Positions 51,937 to 60,628 of a stretch of 64,000 nucleotides of DNA are shown here, piece by piece. A program made the position numbers and the translations under genes. How positions within the stretch are numbered: the first letter of the stretch is position 1; each line of letters begins with the position of its first letter. Source of the DNA: Lysinibacillus sp. FSL W8-0992. GTDB taxonomy: Bacteria; Bacillota; Bacilli; Bacillales_A; Planococcaceae. Where the stretch lies: NCBI RefSeq assembly GCF_038008685.1, contig NZ_JBBOZQ010000001.1:1116001-1180000 (forward strand), in the 5' to 3' direction. The notes beneath the pieces are model-generated. The model saw only the letters and a list, made by a program, of their open reading frames with translations, did not search any database and was not told the origin of the DNA.

Positions 51937-52308
51937 ATGACGAAAGAAGTATGTGAAGTGACGCATGTTAATGAACAAGCGGTCACAAAGGTACAGCAGC
52001 AAATGCCAGACTTATCAGGTGTAGCCAAATTTTTAAAGGCATTATCTGATGAAACAAGACTCAAAATAGCGTATGCCTTAACGGTAGAGGATGAATTATG
52101 TGTTTGCGATGTTGCGACAATAATAGGTTCATCTGTAGCGACAGCATCGCATCATTTACGATATTTAAAAGAACATAGTTTAGCGAAATCGCATCGTAAG
52201 GGGAAGCAAATGTATTACGCTTTAGCCGACGAGCATGTATACCAAATTGTAACGATTGCCTATGAACATGCGAAAGAAGGGATTGCCAATGGCAGTGACA
52301 CCAAGTAA
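51937..52308 (+). CDS. cadC: ArsR-family metal-sensing repressor, CadC-like
   Basis: A 123-residue winged-helix repressor. Metal ligands of the CadC alpha3N site appear as a cysteine near the N-terminus (KEVCEV, Cys6) and ELCVCDVA (Cys about 51 and 53). ATASHHLRYLKEHSLAKSHRKGKQMYYAL is the HTH and wing. C-terminal Asp/His residues (DEHVYQIV, YEHAKEG) could form the alpha5 zinc site. Releases DNA on binding Cd, Pb or Zn. It overlaps cadA by 20 bp, forming a self-regulated operon. Confidence 0.9.
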   Translation: MTKEVCEVTHVNEQAVTKVQQQMPDLSGVAKFLKALSDETRLKIAYALTVEDELCVCDVATIIGSSVATASHHLRYLKEHSLAKSHRKGKQMYYALADEHVYQIVTIAYEHAKEGIANGSDTK

Positions 52309-54412
52309 GCAAGAGTATCGTCTACAAAACTTATCCTGTGCTAGCTGTGCAGCTAAATTCGAAAAAAATGTAAAAGCTCTTCCTGACGTTCAAGATGCAC
52401 AAGTGAACTTTGGAGCTTCTAAATTAATGATTGTAGGGGCAGTTAGTGTTGATCAAATAGAAGAAGCAGGGGCATTTGATGGCATTAAAGTGTCACAATC
52501 TGCGGCAAAAGCAAGTGAAGCAACAATTCCTTTTTATAAGAAAATGGAGAACATACTAGCTAGTGTCTCACTGCTATTCGTTGTAGTTGGCTATCTATTA
52601 TCTTCTGTTCGTGGAGAAGAAGACTTGTTGACGATTGCTATGTTTATCATTGCGATTATCGTTGGAGGCGTAAAGATTTTTAAAACAGGCTTCCGCAATC
52701 TTGCGCGACTAGAATTTGATATGAAAACGCTTATGACCATTGCGATAATTGGCGCTGCAATAATTGGTGAGTGGGAAGAAGCGGCAGTTGTTGTCTTTTT
52801 ATTCGCAGTGAGTGAGGCACTTGAAGCCTATTCAATGGATAAGGCACGTCAATCAATTCGTCAGCTAATGGATATTGCTCCGCCAACTGCCACTATTAAA
52901 CGAGCGCATGGTGAGCACTTCCACGAGATGGAATTGGCAACAGAACAAATTGAAATTGGCGATATTTTAATGGTGAAGCCTGGTCAAAAAATTGCAATGG
53001 ATGGCATTGTGCTTACGGGGCTATCCGCGGTTAATCAGGCAGCCATTACAGGTGAATCAATTCCTGTCAACAAATCAGTCGGTGATGAGGTATTTGCAGG
53101 AACGTTGAATGAAGAAGGCGCATTAGAGGTACGTGTAACGAAACGTGTAGAGGATACAACGATTGCGAAGATTATTCATTTAGTGGAGGAGGCACAGGCA
53201 GAAAAGGCTCCATCCCAACAATTTGTAGATCGTTTTGCTAAATACTATACACCAGCAATCATGCTTGTGGCGCTTCTTGTAGCGATTGTTCCACCTTTAT
53301 TTGTAGGAGATTGGCAACACTGGATTTATCAAGGATTGGCAGTACTTGTTGTCGGATGTCCATGTGCGCTTGTTGTTTCCACGCCAGTGGCAATCGTAAC
53401 TGCTATTGGGAATGCTGCAAGACAAGGCGTTCTTATAAAAGGTGGTATTCATTTAGAGCAATTAGGTCATATAGATGCAGTTGCATTTGATAAAACAGGG
53501 ACATTAACAAAAGGAACGCCTGTCGTAACAGATATTGTTACACATAAGGGATTGCTAGAGAATGATGTATTGCAGCTTGTAGCAGCAGTTGAAAAGCAAT
53601 CTCAGCATCCATTAGCAAAAGCGATATTGAAGGCGTTACATGATAAAGAGCTGACAGAGCTTGTTCCGACAGATTTTCAATCCGTAACTGGTAAGGGTGC
53701 TTATGCAACGGTAGATGGTCAGAAGGTTTACGTTGGTAGCATGAATTGGATTTTATCGTTAGCGACAGTTGATGACACGATAAAGGAACAGGTTAATAAA
53801 CTTCAAAAACAGGGTAAGACTGTAGTAGCAGCTGTTAGTGATGGTCAATTTATAGGATTAATAGCTATTGCTGATCAATTGCGCGTGGAAAGTAAAAAAG
53901 TGCTAGAAAAATTAAGTGCTTTAAAGGTTAAGCATACTGTGATGCTAACAGGAGATGCCAAATCAACTGCTGAAGCGATTGCCTCTACATTAGGTATGAG
54001 TGATGTAAGAGCAGGGTTACTTCCAGCGGAAAAACTATCTGCTATTAAAGAATTACGCACGAAATACGGAGCTGTCGCAATGGTCGGAGATGGTGTGAAT
54101 GATGCGCCAGCATTGGCTTCGGCTAATGTAGGGATTGCAATGGGTGGTGCAGGTACAGATGCCGCGTTGGAGACAGCTGATATTGCACTCATGGGTGACG
54201 ATTTAACAAAATTACCATATACGATAGCTTTAAGCAGAAAAACATTACGAATTATTAAAGAAAACATTATATTTGCACTAGCTTTAAAATTAATTGCCCT
54301 ATTACTCGTTATTCCAGGATGGTTAACATTATGGATTGCCATTTTTGCAGATATGGGTGCAACATTACTCGTTGTTTTCAATTCTTTAAGGCTTATTAAA
54401 ACGAGAAAATAA
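52289..54412 (+). CDS. cadA: Cadmium/zinc/lead-exporting P1B-type ATPase
   Basis: A 707-residue P-type ATPase. Start at ATG 52289 (MAVTPSKQEY) with AAGGGA ~7 bp upstream. An N-terminal HMA-like domain has SCASCAAKFE (CxxC, residues 17-20). Then: TGES in the A domain (about 250), VVGCPCALVVSTP (CPC in helix 6, about 350), AFDKTGTLTKG (phosphorylated Asp about 392), HPLAKA (nucleotide binding) and MVGDGVNDAPALA (about 597). The CPC motif and CadC neighbour indicate Zn/Cd/Pb export rather than copper. Eight helices. Confidence 0.92.
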   Translation: MAVTPSKQEYRLQNLSCASCAAKFEKNVKALPDVQDAQVNFGASKLMIVGAVSVDQIEEAGAFDGIKVSQSAAKASEATIPFYKKMENILASVSLLFVVVGYLLSSVRGEEDLLTIAMFIIAIIVGGVKIFKTGFRNLARLEFDMKTLMTIAIIGAAIIGEWEEAAVVVFLFAVSEALEAYSMDKARQSIRQLMDIAPPTATIKRAHGEHFHEMELATEQIEIGDILMVKPGQKIAMDGIVLTGLSAVNQAAITGESIPVNKSVGDEVFAGTLNEEGALEVRVTKRVEDTTIAKIIHLVEEAQAEKAPSQQFVDRFAKYYTPAIMLVALLVAIVPPLFVGDWQHWIYQGLAVLVVGCPCALVVSTPVAIVTAIGNAARQGVLIKGGIHLEQLGHIDAVAFDKTGTLTKGTPVVTDIVTHKGLLENDVLQLVAAVEKQSQHPLAKAILKALHDKELTELVPTDFQSVTGKGAYATVDGQKVYVGSMNWILSLATVDDTIKEQVNKLQKQGKTVVAAVSDGQFIGLIAIADQLRVESKKVLEKLSALKVKHTVMLTGDAKSTAEAIASTLGMSDVRAGLLPAEKLSAIKELRTKYGAVAMVGDGVNDAPALASANVGIAMGGAGTDAALETADIALMGDDLTKLPYTIALSRKTLRIIKENIIFALALKLIALLLVIPGWLTLWIAIFADMGATLLVVFNSLRLIKTRK

Positions 54413-54582
54413 TAGGTATAAGGATGTGCGATGTTTTTCTCTGTAGGTAAATAATCATTCCAATGTTTATTTATTATTGTTGTATAGATGCTACTAGCGA
54501 TTCTTGAAAAGCATTAAAATTCACGTTATTATTAATAGAGGAAAAATGTAACAATACATTATAAATGAGGCGAAAGTTTTAT

Positions 54583-54861
54583 ATGTCAGAACCTATTTTA
54601 GTAAATGTTACAGAGGAAATTGTGCGTGGTTTAGTAAGTTTTCTGCTTCGGGGACCAGAATATCAAACATTTTGTAAATGTCAAAACTGCGAATTTGATA
54701 CAGTGGCACTTGCATTAAATGCTTTGGCTAGTAAGTATGTTACATCTATGGAAACGCGAGATGAAGCATTTAAAGCATTGAATACTCCTGAAAATATCGA
54801 GTTGATTAACAGAGAAATTATTCATGCATTACATGTGGTAAATAAGTATCCTCGACATTAA
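54583..54861 (+). CDS. ComFB-domain protein
   Basis: A 92-residue protein of the late competence protein ComFB family. NVTEEIVRGLVSFLL (about 8-22) and KCQNCEFDTVALALNALASKYV (about 33-54) are the family signature; cysteines in CKCQNC probably bind zinc. Recent work on relatives in other bacteria points to cyclic di-nucleotide binding, which I mention as family knowledge with some doubt. ATG 54583 with GAGG 12 bp upstream; ATG 54565 has no site. It stands alone, not in a comF operon. Confidence 0.8.
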   Translation: MSEPILVNVTEEIVRGLVSFLLRGPEYQTFCKCQNCEFDTVALALNALASKYVTSMETRDEAFKALNTPENIELINREIIHALHVVNKYPRH

Positions 54862-54897
54862 AAAGAGCCCACTTCTATAGTGAAGTAGGCTTTTTTT
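54861..54897 (+). terminator. Terminator of the ComFB gene
   Basis: AGCC(C)ACTTC-TATAGT-GAAGT(A)GGCT with T7. Confidence 0.8.
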
Positions 54898-55001
54898 ATG
54901 TTTCAAAGAAGTGTTTATCTTGGTTATGTATTTTCAGTTAACTTTTAAGGCAAGCTTGTAGTAAACTAGAGAGTAAGAATAGGAAAGAGAGGGAATAAGA
55001 T

Positions 55002-55421
55002 ATGCCAACACCTAGTATGGAGGACCATATCGAACAAATATATTTATTGATCGCTAATAAAGGTTATGCTCGAGTGTCTGACATTGCTGAAGCATTATCT
55101 GTTCTTCCTTCTTCTGTTACTAAGATGGTTCAAAAATTAGATAAAGATGGTTATTTAGTTTATGAAAAATATCGTGGACTTACATTGACGCCAAGAGGAG
55201 AACAACTTGGAAAACGTCTTGTGCAGCGACATGAACTGCTAGAACAATTTTTGCGAATCATTGGTGTAGATGAAGAGCGTATTTACAATGATGTAGAAGG
55301 AATCGAGCATCATTTGAGTTGGAATTCAATTGATCGTATTGCGGAACTTGTGCAAGTAATGGAAGAAAATCCAGACATCGCAAAAAAACTAGAAGCATCA
55401 AGAAAACAGCACAATTTATAA
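55002..55421 (+). CDS. mntR: Manganese-responsive regulator MntR
   Basis: A 139-residue DtxR-family repressor. The start [16 protein letters not shown] includes Asp8, the MntR manganese ligand. [30 protein letters not shown] is the HTH and wing. The dimerisation half has [15 protein letters not shown] and [15 protein letters not shown] with Glu and His ligands (about 76, 98-103). Length equals B. subtilis MntR. Represses Mn importers and activates exporters. Monocistronic; no MntH gene adjoins. Confidence 0.95.
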   Translation: MPTPSMEDHIEQIYLLIANKGYARVSDIAEALSVLPSSVTKMVQKLDKDGYLVYEKYRGLTLTPRGEQLGKRLVQRHELLEQFLRIIGVDEERIYNDVEGIEHHLSWNSIDRIAELVQVMEENPDIAKKLEASRKQHNL

Positions 55422-55601
55422 GATAAAACATTCATCTTTTGTGGTTACGTCGACTGTTATGGAAAATTTAATCTCCGTGTTACAGACGACGCTTAGATGA
55501 CCAATATTGTGTAAACTTGTGCTCGTTGCTTTGAAGTATATGCATTAAGTACGGAATTATATATTTTGCGAAATTGATGGTATGAAGGAAAGGAAGACAT
55601 T

Positions 55602-56459
55602 ATGAACGAATTAAAATCAGGTGAAGTTGTTACTTTAACAGTGTTAGAGCAACAAGCATCGAAATGGATCTTAACAAATGGGGTAGTTGAACTGCCATTA
55701 AATGCTTCTGAGGTCACAGAACCACTAGCTGTAGGGGATCGTCTTGAAGTTTTTTTATTTGCGGATAGACGAGGCGATTTAGCAGCTACTACTGCTATTC
55801 CGGCATTTGCACAAGGCGAATACGGCTGGGCTCGAGTTCTTCGTGTTGTAGAGCATGAAGGTGCTTTTGTAGATATTGGTACTTCACGTGAAGTGCTTAT
55901 CGAAGCAGAGGATCTACCTGCTGTTAAAGAAGTATGGCCAGAACCAGGTGACCATGTATTTATGACATTACGAACAGATCGAAATGGAGATTTATTTGGT
56001 CGTTTAGTAACGGAAGAAAAGATTTCGGAGCTATTCGAAGGTGCATTTGAAGATATGCACAATAAAAATATTACAGCTCGTCCATATCGATTATTACCAG
56101 TGGGCACATTTTTACTAGGGGTAGATCAACCATATCGTATTTTCGTGCATGAAACAGAACGCTATGAGGAACCGCGTCTTGGACAAGATGTAGAGGTCCG
56201 TATTATTGATATAAAAGATGATGGCTCAATGAATGGCTCTCTTTTACCTCGAAAACACGAGCGCATCACAGGAGATGCACAGCAAATTTTAAGCTACTTG
56301 CAAGATGTCGGTGGTAAAATGCCATTTAGTGATAAGTCTTCACCAGATGAAATTAAAGAAATTTTTAATATGAGTAAAGCAGCATTTAAACGTGCACTCG
56401 GTACACTTATGAAGGCTGGTAAAGTGAAACAGCAAAATGGCTGGACAGAAGAAATTTAA
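55602..56459 (+). CDS. cvfB: S1-domain RNA-binding virulence factor B, CvfB/YitL
   Basis: A 285-residue protein with three S1-like OB folds (about 1-65, 68-135, 140-215) and a C-terminal winged helix (about 225-280; DEIKEIFNMSKAAFKRALGTLMKAGKVKQ), the CvfB layout. GEYGWARVLRVVEHEGAFVDIG is a clear S1 segment. Binds RNA and influences virulence or growth genes in Staphylococcus; YitL in Bacillus. ATG with GGAAAGGAAG upstream. Monocistronic with terminator. Confidence 0.93.
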   Translation: MNELKSGEVVTLTVLEQQASKWILTNGVVELPLNASEVTEPLAVGDRLEVFLFADRRGDLAATTAIPAFAQGEYGWARVLRVVEHEGAFVDIGTSREVLIEAEDLPAVKEVWPEPGDHVFMTLRTDRNGDLFGRLVTEEKISELFEGAFEDMHNKNITARPYRLLPVGTFLLGVDQPYRIFVHETERYEEPRLGQDVEVRIIDIKDDGSMNGSLLPRKHERITGDAQQILSYLQDVGGKMPFSDKSSPDEIKEIFNMSKAAFKRALGTLMKAGKVKQQNGWTEEI

Positions 56460-56480
56460 TTTCTTTAAAATATATATAGA

Positions 56481-56520
56481 AATGACGAGAACCATGCCTG
56501 AAACCTTCTCGTCATTTTTT
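56481..56520 (+). terminator. cvfB terminator
   Basis: AATGACGAGAA / TTCTCGTCATT with 14-nt loop, T6. Confidence 0.85.
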
Positions 56521-56592
56521 CGTACTAATAATTGTATAATGACATACATTATACAGGCTAAATGATTTTTCTAGCGAAAGGGGTCACACAAT

Positions 56593-57507
56593 TTGAAAAA
56601 AACATGGGGGAAAATACTAGTAGCAACGATGCTAGTGTTTGGTGTGCTGGCACCAACAACGGGATTTGCAGCAGACAATACGCCACCGAAAGCAATTGAT
56701 GAAAAATTAGGTGTACCAATTGTCGTATATGGCGCAAACCTATCTGAGGAAGAAAAAGAATCTGTAAAAAAATCGTTAAAAGTAAATGAAGATCCTGAAG
56801 TTGAGGAAATAACAGTATCAGGGAATGACTTAGCTAAATACATTAAAGATAGTAATTCAAGCTCACGTATGTATTCTTCTGCAAAAATTACGCGTAAGGA
56901 TGCTGGAAAAGGCTTAGTTATCGAAATTGTCACACCATCAAACATTACACAAGTAACTTCAGAAATGTATGCAAATGCAATGCTGACAGCGGGTATTGAG
57001 GATGCAACGGTTCAAGTAGCAGCGCCAAAGCCTGTAACAGGTCACTCTGCGCTTGTAGGGATTTATAAAGCCTATGAGGTAACAACAGGCGAAACGTTAG
57101 ATATAGACCGTACAGACGTTGCCAATGAAGAACTATCAGTAGCAACTAAACTAGCTGATTCTGCTGGTGTAGATGATGCAAAGGTTGCGGAATTACTTAC
57201 AGAAATTAAAAAACAAATTGCTGAAGTAAAGCCGGAAACGCGTGAAGATGTTGAAAAAATTGTTCAAGAGCAGCTAGATAAGCTAGAAGTAAATTTAAGC
57301 GAAAAAGATCGTCAGCTATTAGTTGACCTGATGGACAAAATTAGTAACCTAGATATTGATTTTAGTAAATGGTCCGATCAACTAAATGATATTAGTAATA
57401 CATTGCAAGAGAAGTTTGGAGCAATAATGGAAGATGAAGGCTTCTGGACGAGCGTGAAAAATTTCTTTACAAATTTAAAGGATACAATTTCAACATGGTT
57501 TAACTAA
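56593..57507 (+). CDS. ypuA: Secreted DUF1002 protein, YpuA-like
   Basis: A 304-residue exported protein. Signal peptide residues 1-27 (KKTWGK..., cut after GFAA). The DUF1002 core (about 35-235) includes VVYGANLSEEEKESVKKSL and YANAMLTAGIEDATVQVAAPKPVTGHSALVGIYKAYE, strongly family-typical. The C-terminal third is acidic and coiled-coil-like with LDID/LEVNLSEKDR repeats and ends in an amphipathic FFTNLKDTISTWF helix. Function of the family is unknown; linked to wall stress in some Bacillus. TTG start, AAAGGGG 10 bp upstream. Confidence 0.9.
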   Translation: MKKTWGKILVATMLVFGVLAPTTGFAADNTPPKAIDEKLGVPIVVYGANLSEEEKESVKKSLKVNEDPEVEEITVSGNDLAKYIKDSNSSSRMYSSAKITRKDAGKGLVIEIVTPSNITQVTSEMYANAMLTAGIEDATVQVAAPKPVTGHSALVGIYKAYEVTTGETLDIDRTDVANEELSVATKLADSAGVDDAKVAELLTEIKKQIAEVKPETREDVEKIVQEQLDKLEVNLSEKDRQLLVDLMDKISNLDIDFSKWSDQLNDISNTLQEKFGAIMEDEGFWTSVKNFFTNLKDTISTWFN

Positions 57508-57547
57508 ATAAAAGAGCGCCTGCTATTAGGTAGGTAGTGGCGCTTCA

Positions 57548-57597
57548 GACTGTAGATAAAGTCAAAAATATTTGGCTTTGTTTACAGTCTTTTTTTA
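57548..57597 (+). terminator. ypuA terminator (double hairpin)
   Basis: GACTGTA / TACAGTC enclosing AAAGTC..GGCTTT, then T7. A first hairpin AGCGCC / GGCGCT lies just upstream (57514-57544). Confidence 0.8.
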
Positions 57598-57703
57598 TAT
57601 AAACAATATGATGTCCAGTCGGTGCGTAAATACGAAACGATATCTACTATTTTTGTAAAAATGCAAATAGCTATGGTACTATGAAAAAAAGGAGTGGTGA
57701 GAA

Positions 57704-57985
57704 ATGGAATTCCAATTACAAAATGTAACGGAAAACAAACTGGCTTTTGTTTATAAGCAGGATGGGGAACAGTTAGCGGAAATTACATGGAAACAGGAAG
57801 GTCAAGTAATGGTCATGGATCACACCTACGTTTCAGATAAGCTTCGTGGTCAAGGGGTAGCAAAAAAATTATTAGATCGTGCTGCAGATTATGCCCGTGA
57901 AAATAATTATAAAATGGTAGCTGTTTGTTCATATGTAGTCGCAGCATTTGAAAAATCGGATGCTTATGACGATGTAAAACAATAA
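57704..57985 (+). CDS. Small GNAT-fold acetyltransferase (YjdJ/COG2388-like)
   Basis: A 93-residue minimal GNAT domain. DHTYVSDKLRGQGVAKKLLDRAADYARENNYKMVAVCSYVVAAFEK spans about 40-85 and contains the acetyl-CoA loop RGQGVAKK and the conserved C-S/Y segment of COG2388 proteins. Substrate unknown; possibly protein or small amines. AGGAGTGGTG precedes the ATG. Monocistronic. Confidence 0.85.
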   Translation: MEFQLQNVTENKLAFVYKQDGEQLAEITWKQEGQVMVMDHTYVSDKLRGQGVAKKLLDRAADYARENNYKMVAVCSYVVAAFEKSDAYDDVKQ

Positions 57986-58004
57986 AAATGTAAAACAAAA
58001 AAAT

Positions 58005-58051
58005 AAAGCAATCTGCTACATAGCCTCGAGCTATAATGCGGATTGCTTTTT
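58005..58051 (+). terminator. Terminator of the small GNAT gene
   Basis: AAAGCAATC(T)GC / GC(G)GATTGCTTT stem with inner loop; may also serve the minus-strand small gene at 58084-58185. Confidence 0.75.
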
Positions 58052-58083
58052 AGGTTGAATATAGAAATTTTTCTTTACACATA

Positions 58084-58185
58084 TTATAAAAAAAGGACAC
58101 TGTAAATAAGTACTGTTAAAAAGCCTGCTCCTCCAACTAACGAAGCCATATCTACCCAATCATATACTAAATCTAATTCTTTCAT
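58084..58185 (-). CDS. 33-residue membrane peptide
   Basis: On the minus strand AGGAGG lies 8 bp before an ATG opening a 33-codon gene: MKELDLVYDWVDMASLV then GGAGFLTVLIYSVLFL. A charged N-terminal half and one C-terminal hydrophobic helix (about 14-33). The near-perfect ribosome binding site makes it a credible gene. The shape resembles small regulatory membrane peptides and type I toxins of Bacillales, but no antisense RNA gene was identified and no family is recognised. Confidence 0.55.
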   Translation of the reverse strand: MKELDLVYDWVDMASLVGGAGFLTVLIYSVLFL

Positions 58186-58327
58186 AAATGACATCCTCCT
58201 ATCGTTTGTATTATTGTATTATTTCCCTCATATTGTCAGTATTAATCATATATAAGTGCAAAATAATAAAGAATTACGAAAAAATATTAGAATTATGTGA
58301 TAATAACGAGTAGGAGAGTGATTGCGA

Positions 58328-58777
58328 ATGTCTTGGAAAATACAGACGTACGATGAATTAACGACGGAAGAACTGTATAAAATTATTCAGCTACGAGTAA
58401 ATGTTTTTATTGTTGAGCAGCAAACATGCTATGAGGATTTAGATAACCATGATCAAAACTCTATACATATATCATATGTTGAGAATGGAAAATTATGCGC
58501 ATATTCGCGTATATTGCCCCCAGGAGAAAAATTTGAAATGGCTTCAATTGGGCGAGTTATTACTAGTCAGGAGATGCGAGGGACAGGACTAGGTAAAGAA
58601 TTGATTCAATTAGCATTAGAAACAATCGAACAGCGATGGCCAGGTTCTGAAGTATTTATTCAGGCGCAAGAATACTTAAAAAATTTTTATGGTTCCTTTG
58701 GCTTTCAACAAGTCTCAGAGCCGTATATTTACGATAGCTTGCCACATTTAGATATGCTATATCAAGCAAAAAAATAA
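58328..58777 (+). CDS. ElaA-family GNAT acetyltransferase
   Basis: A 149-residue GNAT protein. YKIIQLRVNVFIVEQQTCYEDLDNHD (about 17-42) is the ElaA signature, and SIGRVITSQEMRGTGLGKELIQLAL (about 73-97) the acetyl-CoA loop; AQEYLKNFYGSFGFQQVSEPYIYDSLPHLDM ends the fold. Function of ElaA proteins is unknown. Start at ATG 58328 with AGGAGAG 9 bp upstream rather than the TTG two codons earlier. Confidence 0.88.
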   Translation: MSWKIQTYDELTTEELYKIIQLRVNVFIVEQQTCYEDLDNHDQNSIHISYVENGKLCAYSRILPPGEKFEMASIGRVITSQEMRGTGLGKELIQLALETIEQRWPGSEVFIQAQEYLKNFYGSFGFQQVSEPYIYDSLPHLDMLYQAKK

Positions 58778-58852
58778 TGTTTAGTCCTCTCCGAATAGGG
58801 AATAGCTATAGTATAAGGCTAGTTTCTATATCATTTTTAGGAGGGATTTATT

Positions 58853-59164
58853 ATGGCAAAGCGTAAAGGAACAGGTGTTGTGCTTGCTGGATTAGCAGGA
58901 TTTGCAGCATCTTATTTAAGTAAAAAAGAAAATCGTGATAAAGCATGTGAAATGTTCAACAGTGCAAAATCGAAACTTGAATCTTTTCTGAATACATCGA
59001 ATGTTAATATGGATGATAGAATCGCGGAACGTGTAACTGCTGAAGTAGCTACAGAAGCAGGGACAGCACCTACAAAGCTGGCTTCAAACGAGATGGTTTC
59101 TGAAGGTGGAGGACATACAGGTGTTCATTTCTACAATGAAGAAATTCAAGAAAAAGAAAAATAA
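58853..59164 (+). CDS. Hypothetical YtxH-like small protein
   Basis: A 103-residue protein with an N-terminal hydrophobic glycine/alanine-rich segment (residues 7-22, GVVLAGLAGFAASYLSKKEN) and a charged helical then disordered tail ending EIQEKEK. This is a YtxH-like layout (general-stress type membrane-associated proteins), though similarity is loose. AGGAGG precedes the ATG. Terminator follows. Confidence 0.6.
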   Translation: MAKRKGTGVVLAGLAGFAASYLSKKENRDKACEMFNSAKSKLESFLNTSNVNMDDRIAERVTAEVATEAGTAPTKLASNEMVSEGGGHTGVHFYNEEIQEKEK

Positions 59165-59165
59165 T

Positions 59166-59201
59166 AAAAAACCTTCTCATTTAGCTTTGAGAAGGTTTTT
59201 T
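59166..59201. terminator. Terminator after the YtxH-like gene
   Basis: AAAACCTTCTCA / TGAGAAGGTTTT with A- and T-tracts on both sides. Confidence 0.85.
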
Positions 59202-59203
59202 AT

Positions 59204-59345
59204 AGTGCCAGGCACGTAAACAATTCTGAATTTTAAACCCACGTAGAATCCTGCGGGAACATTACAGAACGTAAGACGCAATAAGCCGCGCTATAGCGAG
59301 GGCTGCGCCTTATAATGCGCCCGTGGAAAGCGAAGTGGGCTTTTA
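59204..59345. repeat. Short GTGCC repeat joined to long palindrome, copy E
   Basis: AGTGCCAGGCACGTAAACAA followed by TTCTGAATTTT, then ~59236-59345 with CCACGTAGAATCCTGCGGGAAC, ACGTAAGACGCAATAAGCCG, AGCGAGGGCTGCGCCTTA and GCGCCCGTGGAAAGCGAAG (given in pieces). It is the reverse-complement orientation of copy A, with ends CCCACGT / (GT)GGGC rather than GTTGATG. Confidence 0.65.
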
Positions 59346-59370
59346 CGAAAGTGGTAGTCCAGTTGTTTAC

Positions 59371-60522
59371 TTATAGCGAATTAAGAGGTTGCCCCTTTTT
59401 ATTAGGAATAAGGGTAACACCAGCGAATGTGATTAACACAATTCCTGTGAAGATGAATCCACTGACTACACCAAGTGATAACCATCCGAGTAATGAGGAG
59501 CCCAACACTACTCCTAATGAGAAGAAGGCATAAAAATAACCGTATGCTTTCCCACGGATTTCAACAGTCGTAGAGTCAATTAATAGTGAATTCACAGACG
59601 GGAATAATAAACCGAAGCCAATGCCGTAACAAGCCATTGCTGTATAAAGTAACGTACTTGAATCAGCCTGACTAATCAGTATTTGGCTTAAGCCCATTAA
59701 AGCAATACCGAGCGATAATGTTTTTACTGGAGCTACTTTATCAAAAATGCGATTACTCGGCAATATAAATACAAGTACAGCAACAATACCGAAAGCACTC
59801 ATTAAAGTACCGCTTAAGCGTGAATCAAAACCTAAAGATTGAACCTTTAAAGGTAGTAAATAGGCAATGACACCTTGTGAAAACATTAAAAAGAATGCGC
59901 CTGTGAAAGCCTTTAACGTACCTACATTATTAAAAAATACACTAATTGGGATATAGGTTTTAGAAGAAGACTTTTCTTTTTTTACTTTATTAGAGTTTAG
60001 TAAAAAGAAAGAAAGGATACCTAACAGTAGCATAAAACTTGCAGTAATATTAAAGACAAAAGGTACACTAGTACGACTTGCTAGGATACCACTAAAAGCT
60101 GGACCGATAATGGCTGCAATCCCTACAAATGCTCCGGAAATGGCACTACCTTTGCCCCGCTTTTCTTGCTCTGTAGCATTAGCTAAAAATGTAAAAGCAG
60201 CAGGGACAATAAAACCAGCAACTAGTCCATGAATAAAGCGGACTATTAATAGGGCAAGTGGTGCATCTACTAAATTATATAATGTTAGTGAGAGTCCTGT
60301 TGTTAAAAGACCGATAATTAATATGATAAAGGGTCCTTTACGATCGGTTAAAAAACCAGAAATAATATTCCCGAACGTATTAGAAAGAGAATACATACCA
60401 ACGGCAAGGCCAGTTAAAAAGGCAGATGCACCTAAAGATTCTGCATATGTACTCATTACAGGAAGCTGAGTAAATAGGTCAAAAAATGAAAAGAATATAA
60501 TCAAATAGATAAACTTTTTCAT
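59371..60522 (-). CDS. MFS transporter, multidrug-efflux type
   Basis: A 383-residue twelve-helix major facilitator. The A-motif SGFLTDRKGPF lies near residues 57-67 and LIVRFIHGLVAGFIVPAAFTFLANATEQEKRGKGSAISGAF (about 92-132) includes motif B arginine and motif C glycines (antiporter type). Length and small loops fit drug/metabolite efflux proteins; substrate unknown. AGGAG is 4-5 bp before the ATG. Convergent with the YtxH-like gene, separated by repeat copy E. Confidence 0.85.
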   Translation of the reverse strand: MKKFIYLIIFFSFFDLFTQLPVMSTYAESLGASAFLTGLAVGMYSLSNTFGNIISGFLTDRKGPFIILIIGLLTTGLSLTLYNLVDAPLALLIVRFIHGLVAGFIVPAAFTFLANATEQEKRGKGSAISGAFVGIAAIIGPAFSGILASRTSVPFVFNITASFMLLLGILSFFLLNSNKVKKEKSSSKTYIPISVFFNNVGTLKAFTGAFFLMFSQGVIAYLLPLKVQSLGFDSRLSGTLMSAFGIVAVLVFILPSNRIFDKVAPVKTLSLGIALMGLSQILISQADSSTLLYTAMACYGIGFGLLFPSVNSLLIDSTTVEIRGKAYGYFYAFFSLGVVLGSSLLGWLSLGVVSGFIFTGIVLITFAGVTLIPNKKGQPLNSL

Positions 60523-60575
60523 AACTCCTCCACTACAAATTACGACATAGTGGGTTTATTATACCATTTTCGACA

Positions 60576-60616
60576 AAAAAAGAATGCCTAATAAGTTGAA
60601 CTTATTAGACATTCGT
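60576..60616 (-). terminator. Terminator of the CoA-transferase gene
   Basis: Minus strand: GAATGTCTAATAAG / CTTATTAGGCATTC followed by T7. Confidence 0.88.
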
Positions 60617-60628
60617 GAATTGATAAAA

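Noticed and set aside
53875..54381. 168-codon frame antisense to cadA
   Set aside because: It mirrors conserved P-type ATPase motifs on the other strand and has no start signals; a shadow frame.
55493..56107. 204-codon frame antisense to cvfB
   Set aside because: Ser/Thr/Arg-rich composition typical of antisense translation; covers the clearly coding cvfB.
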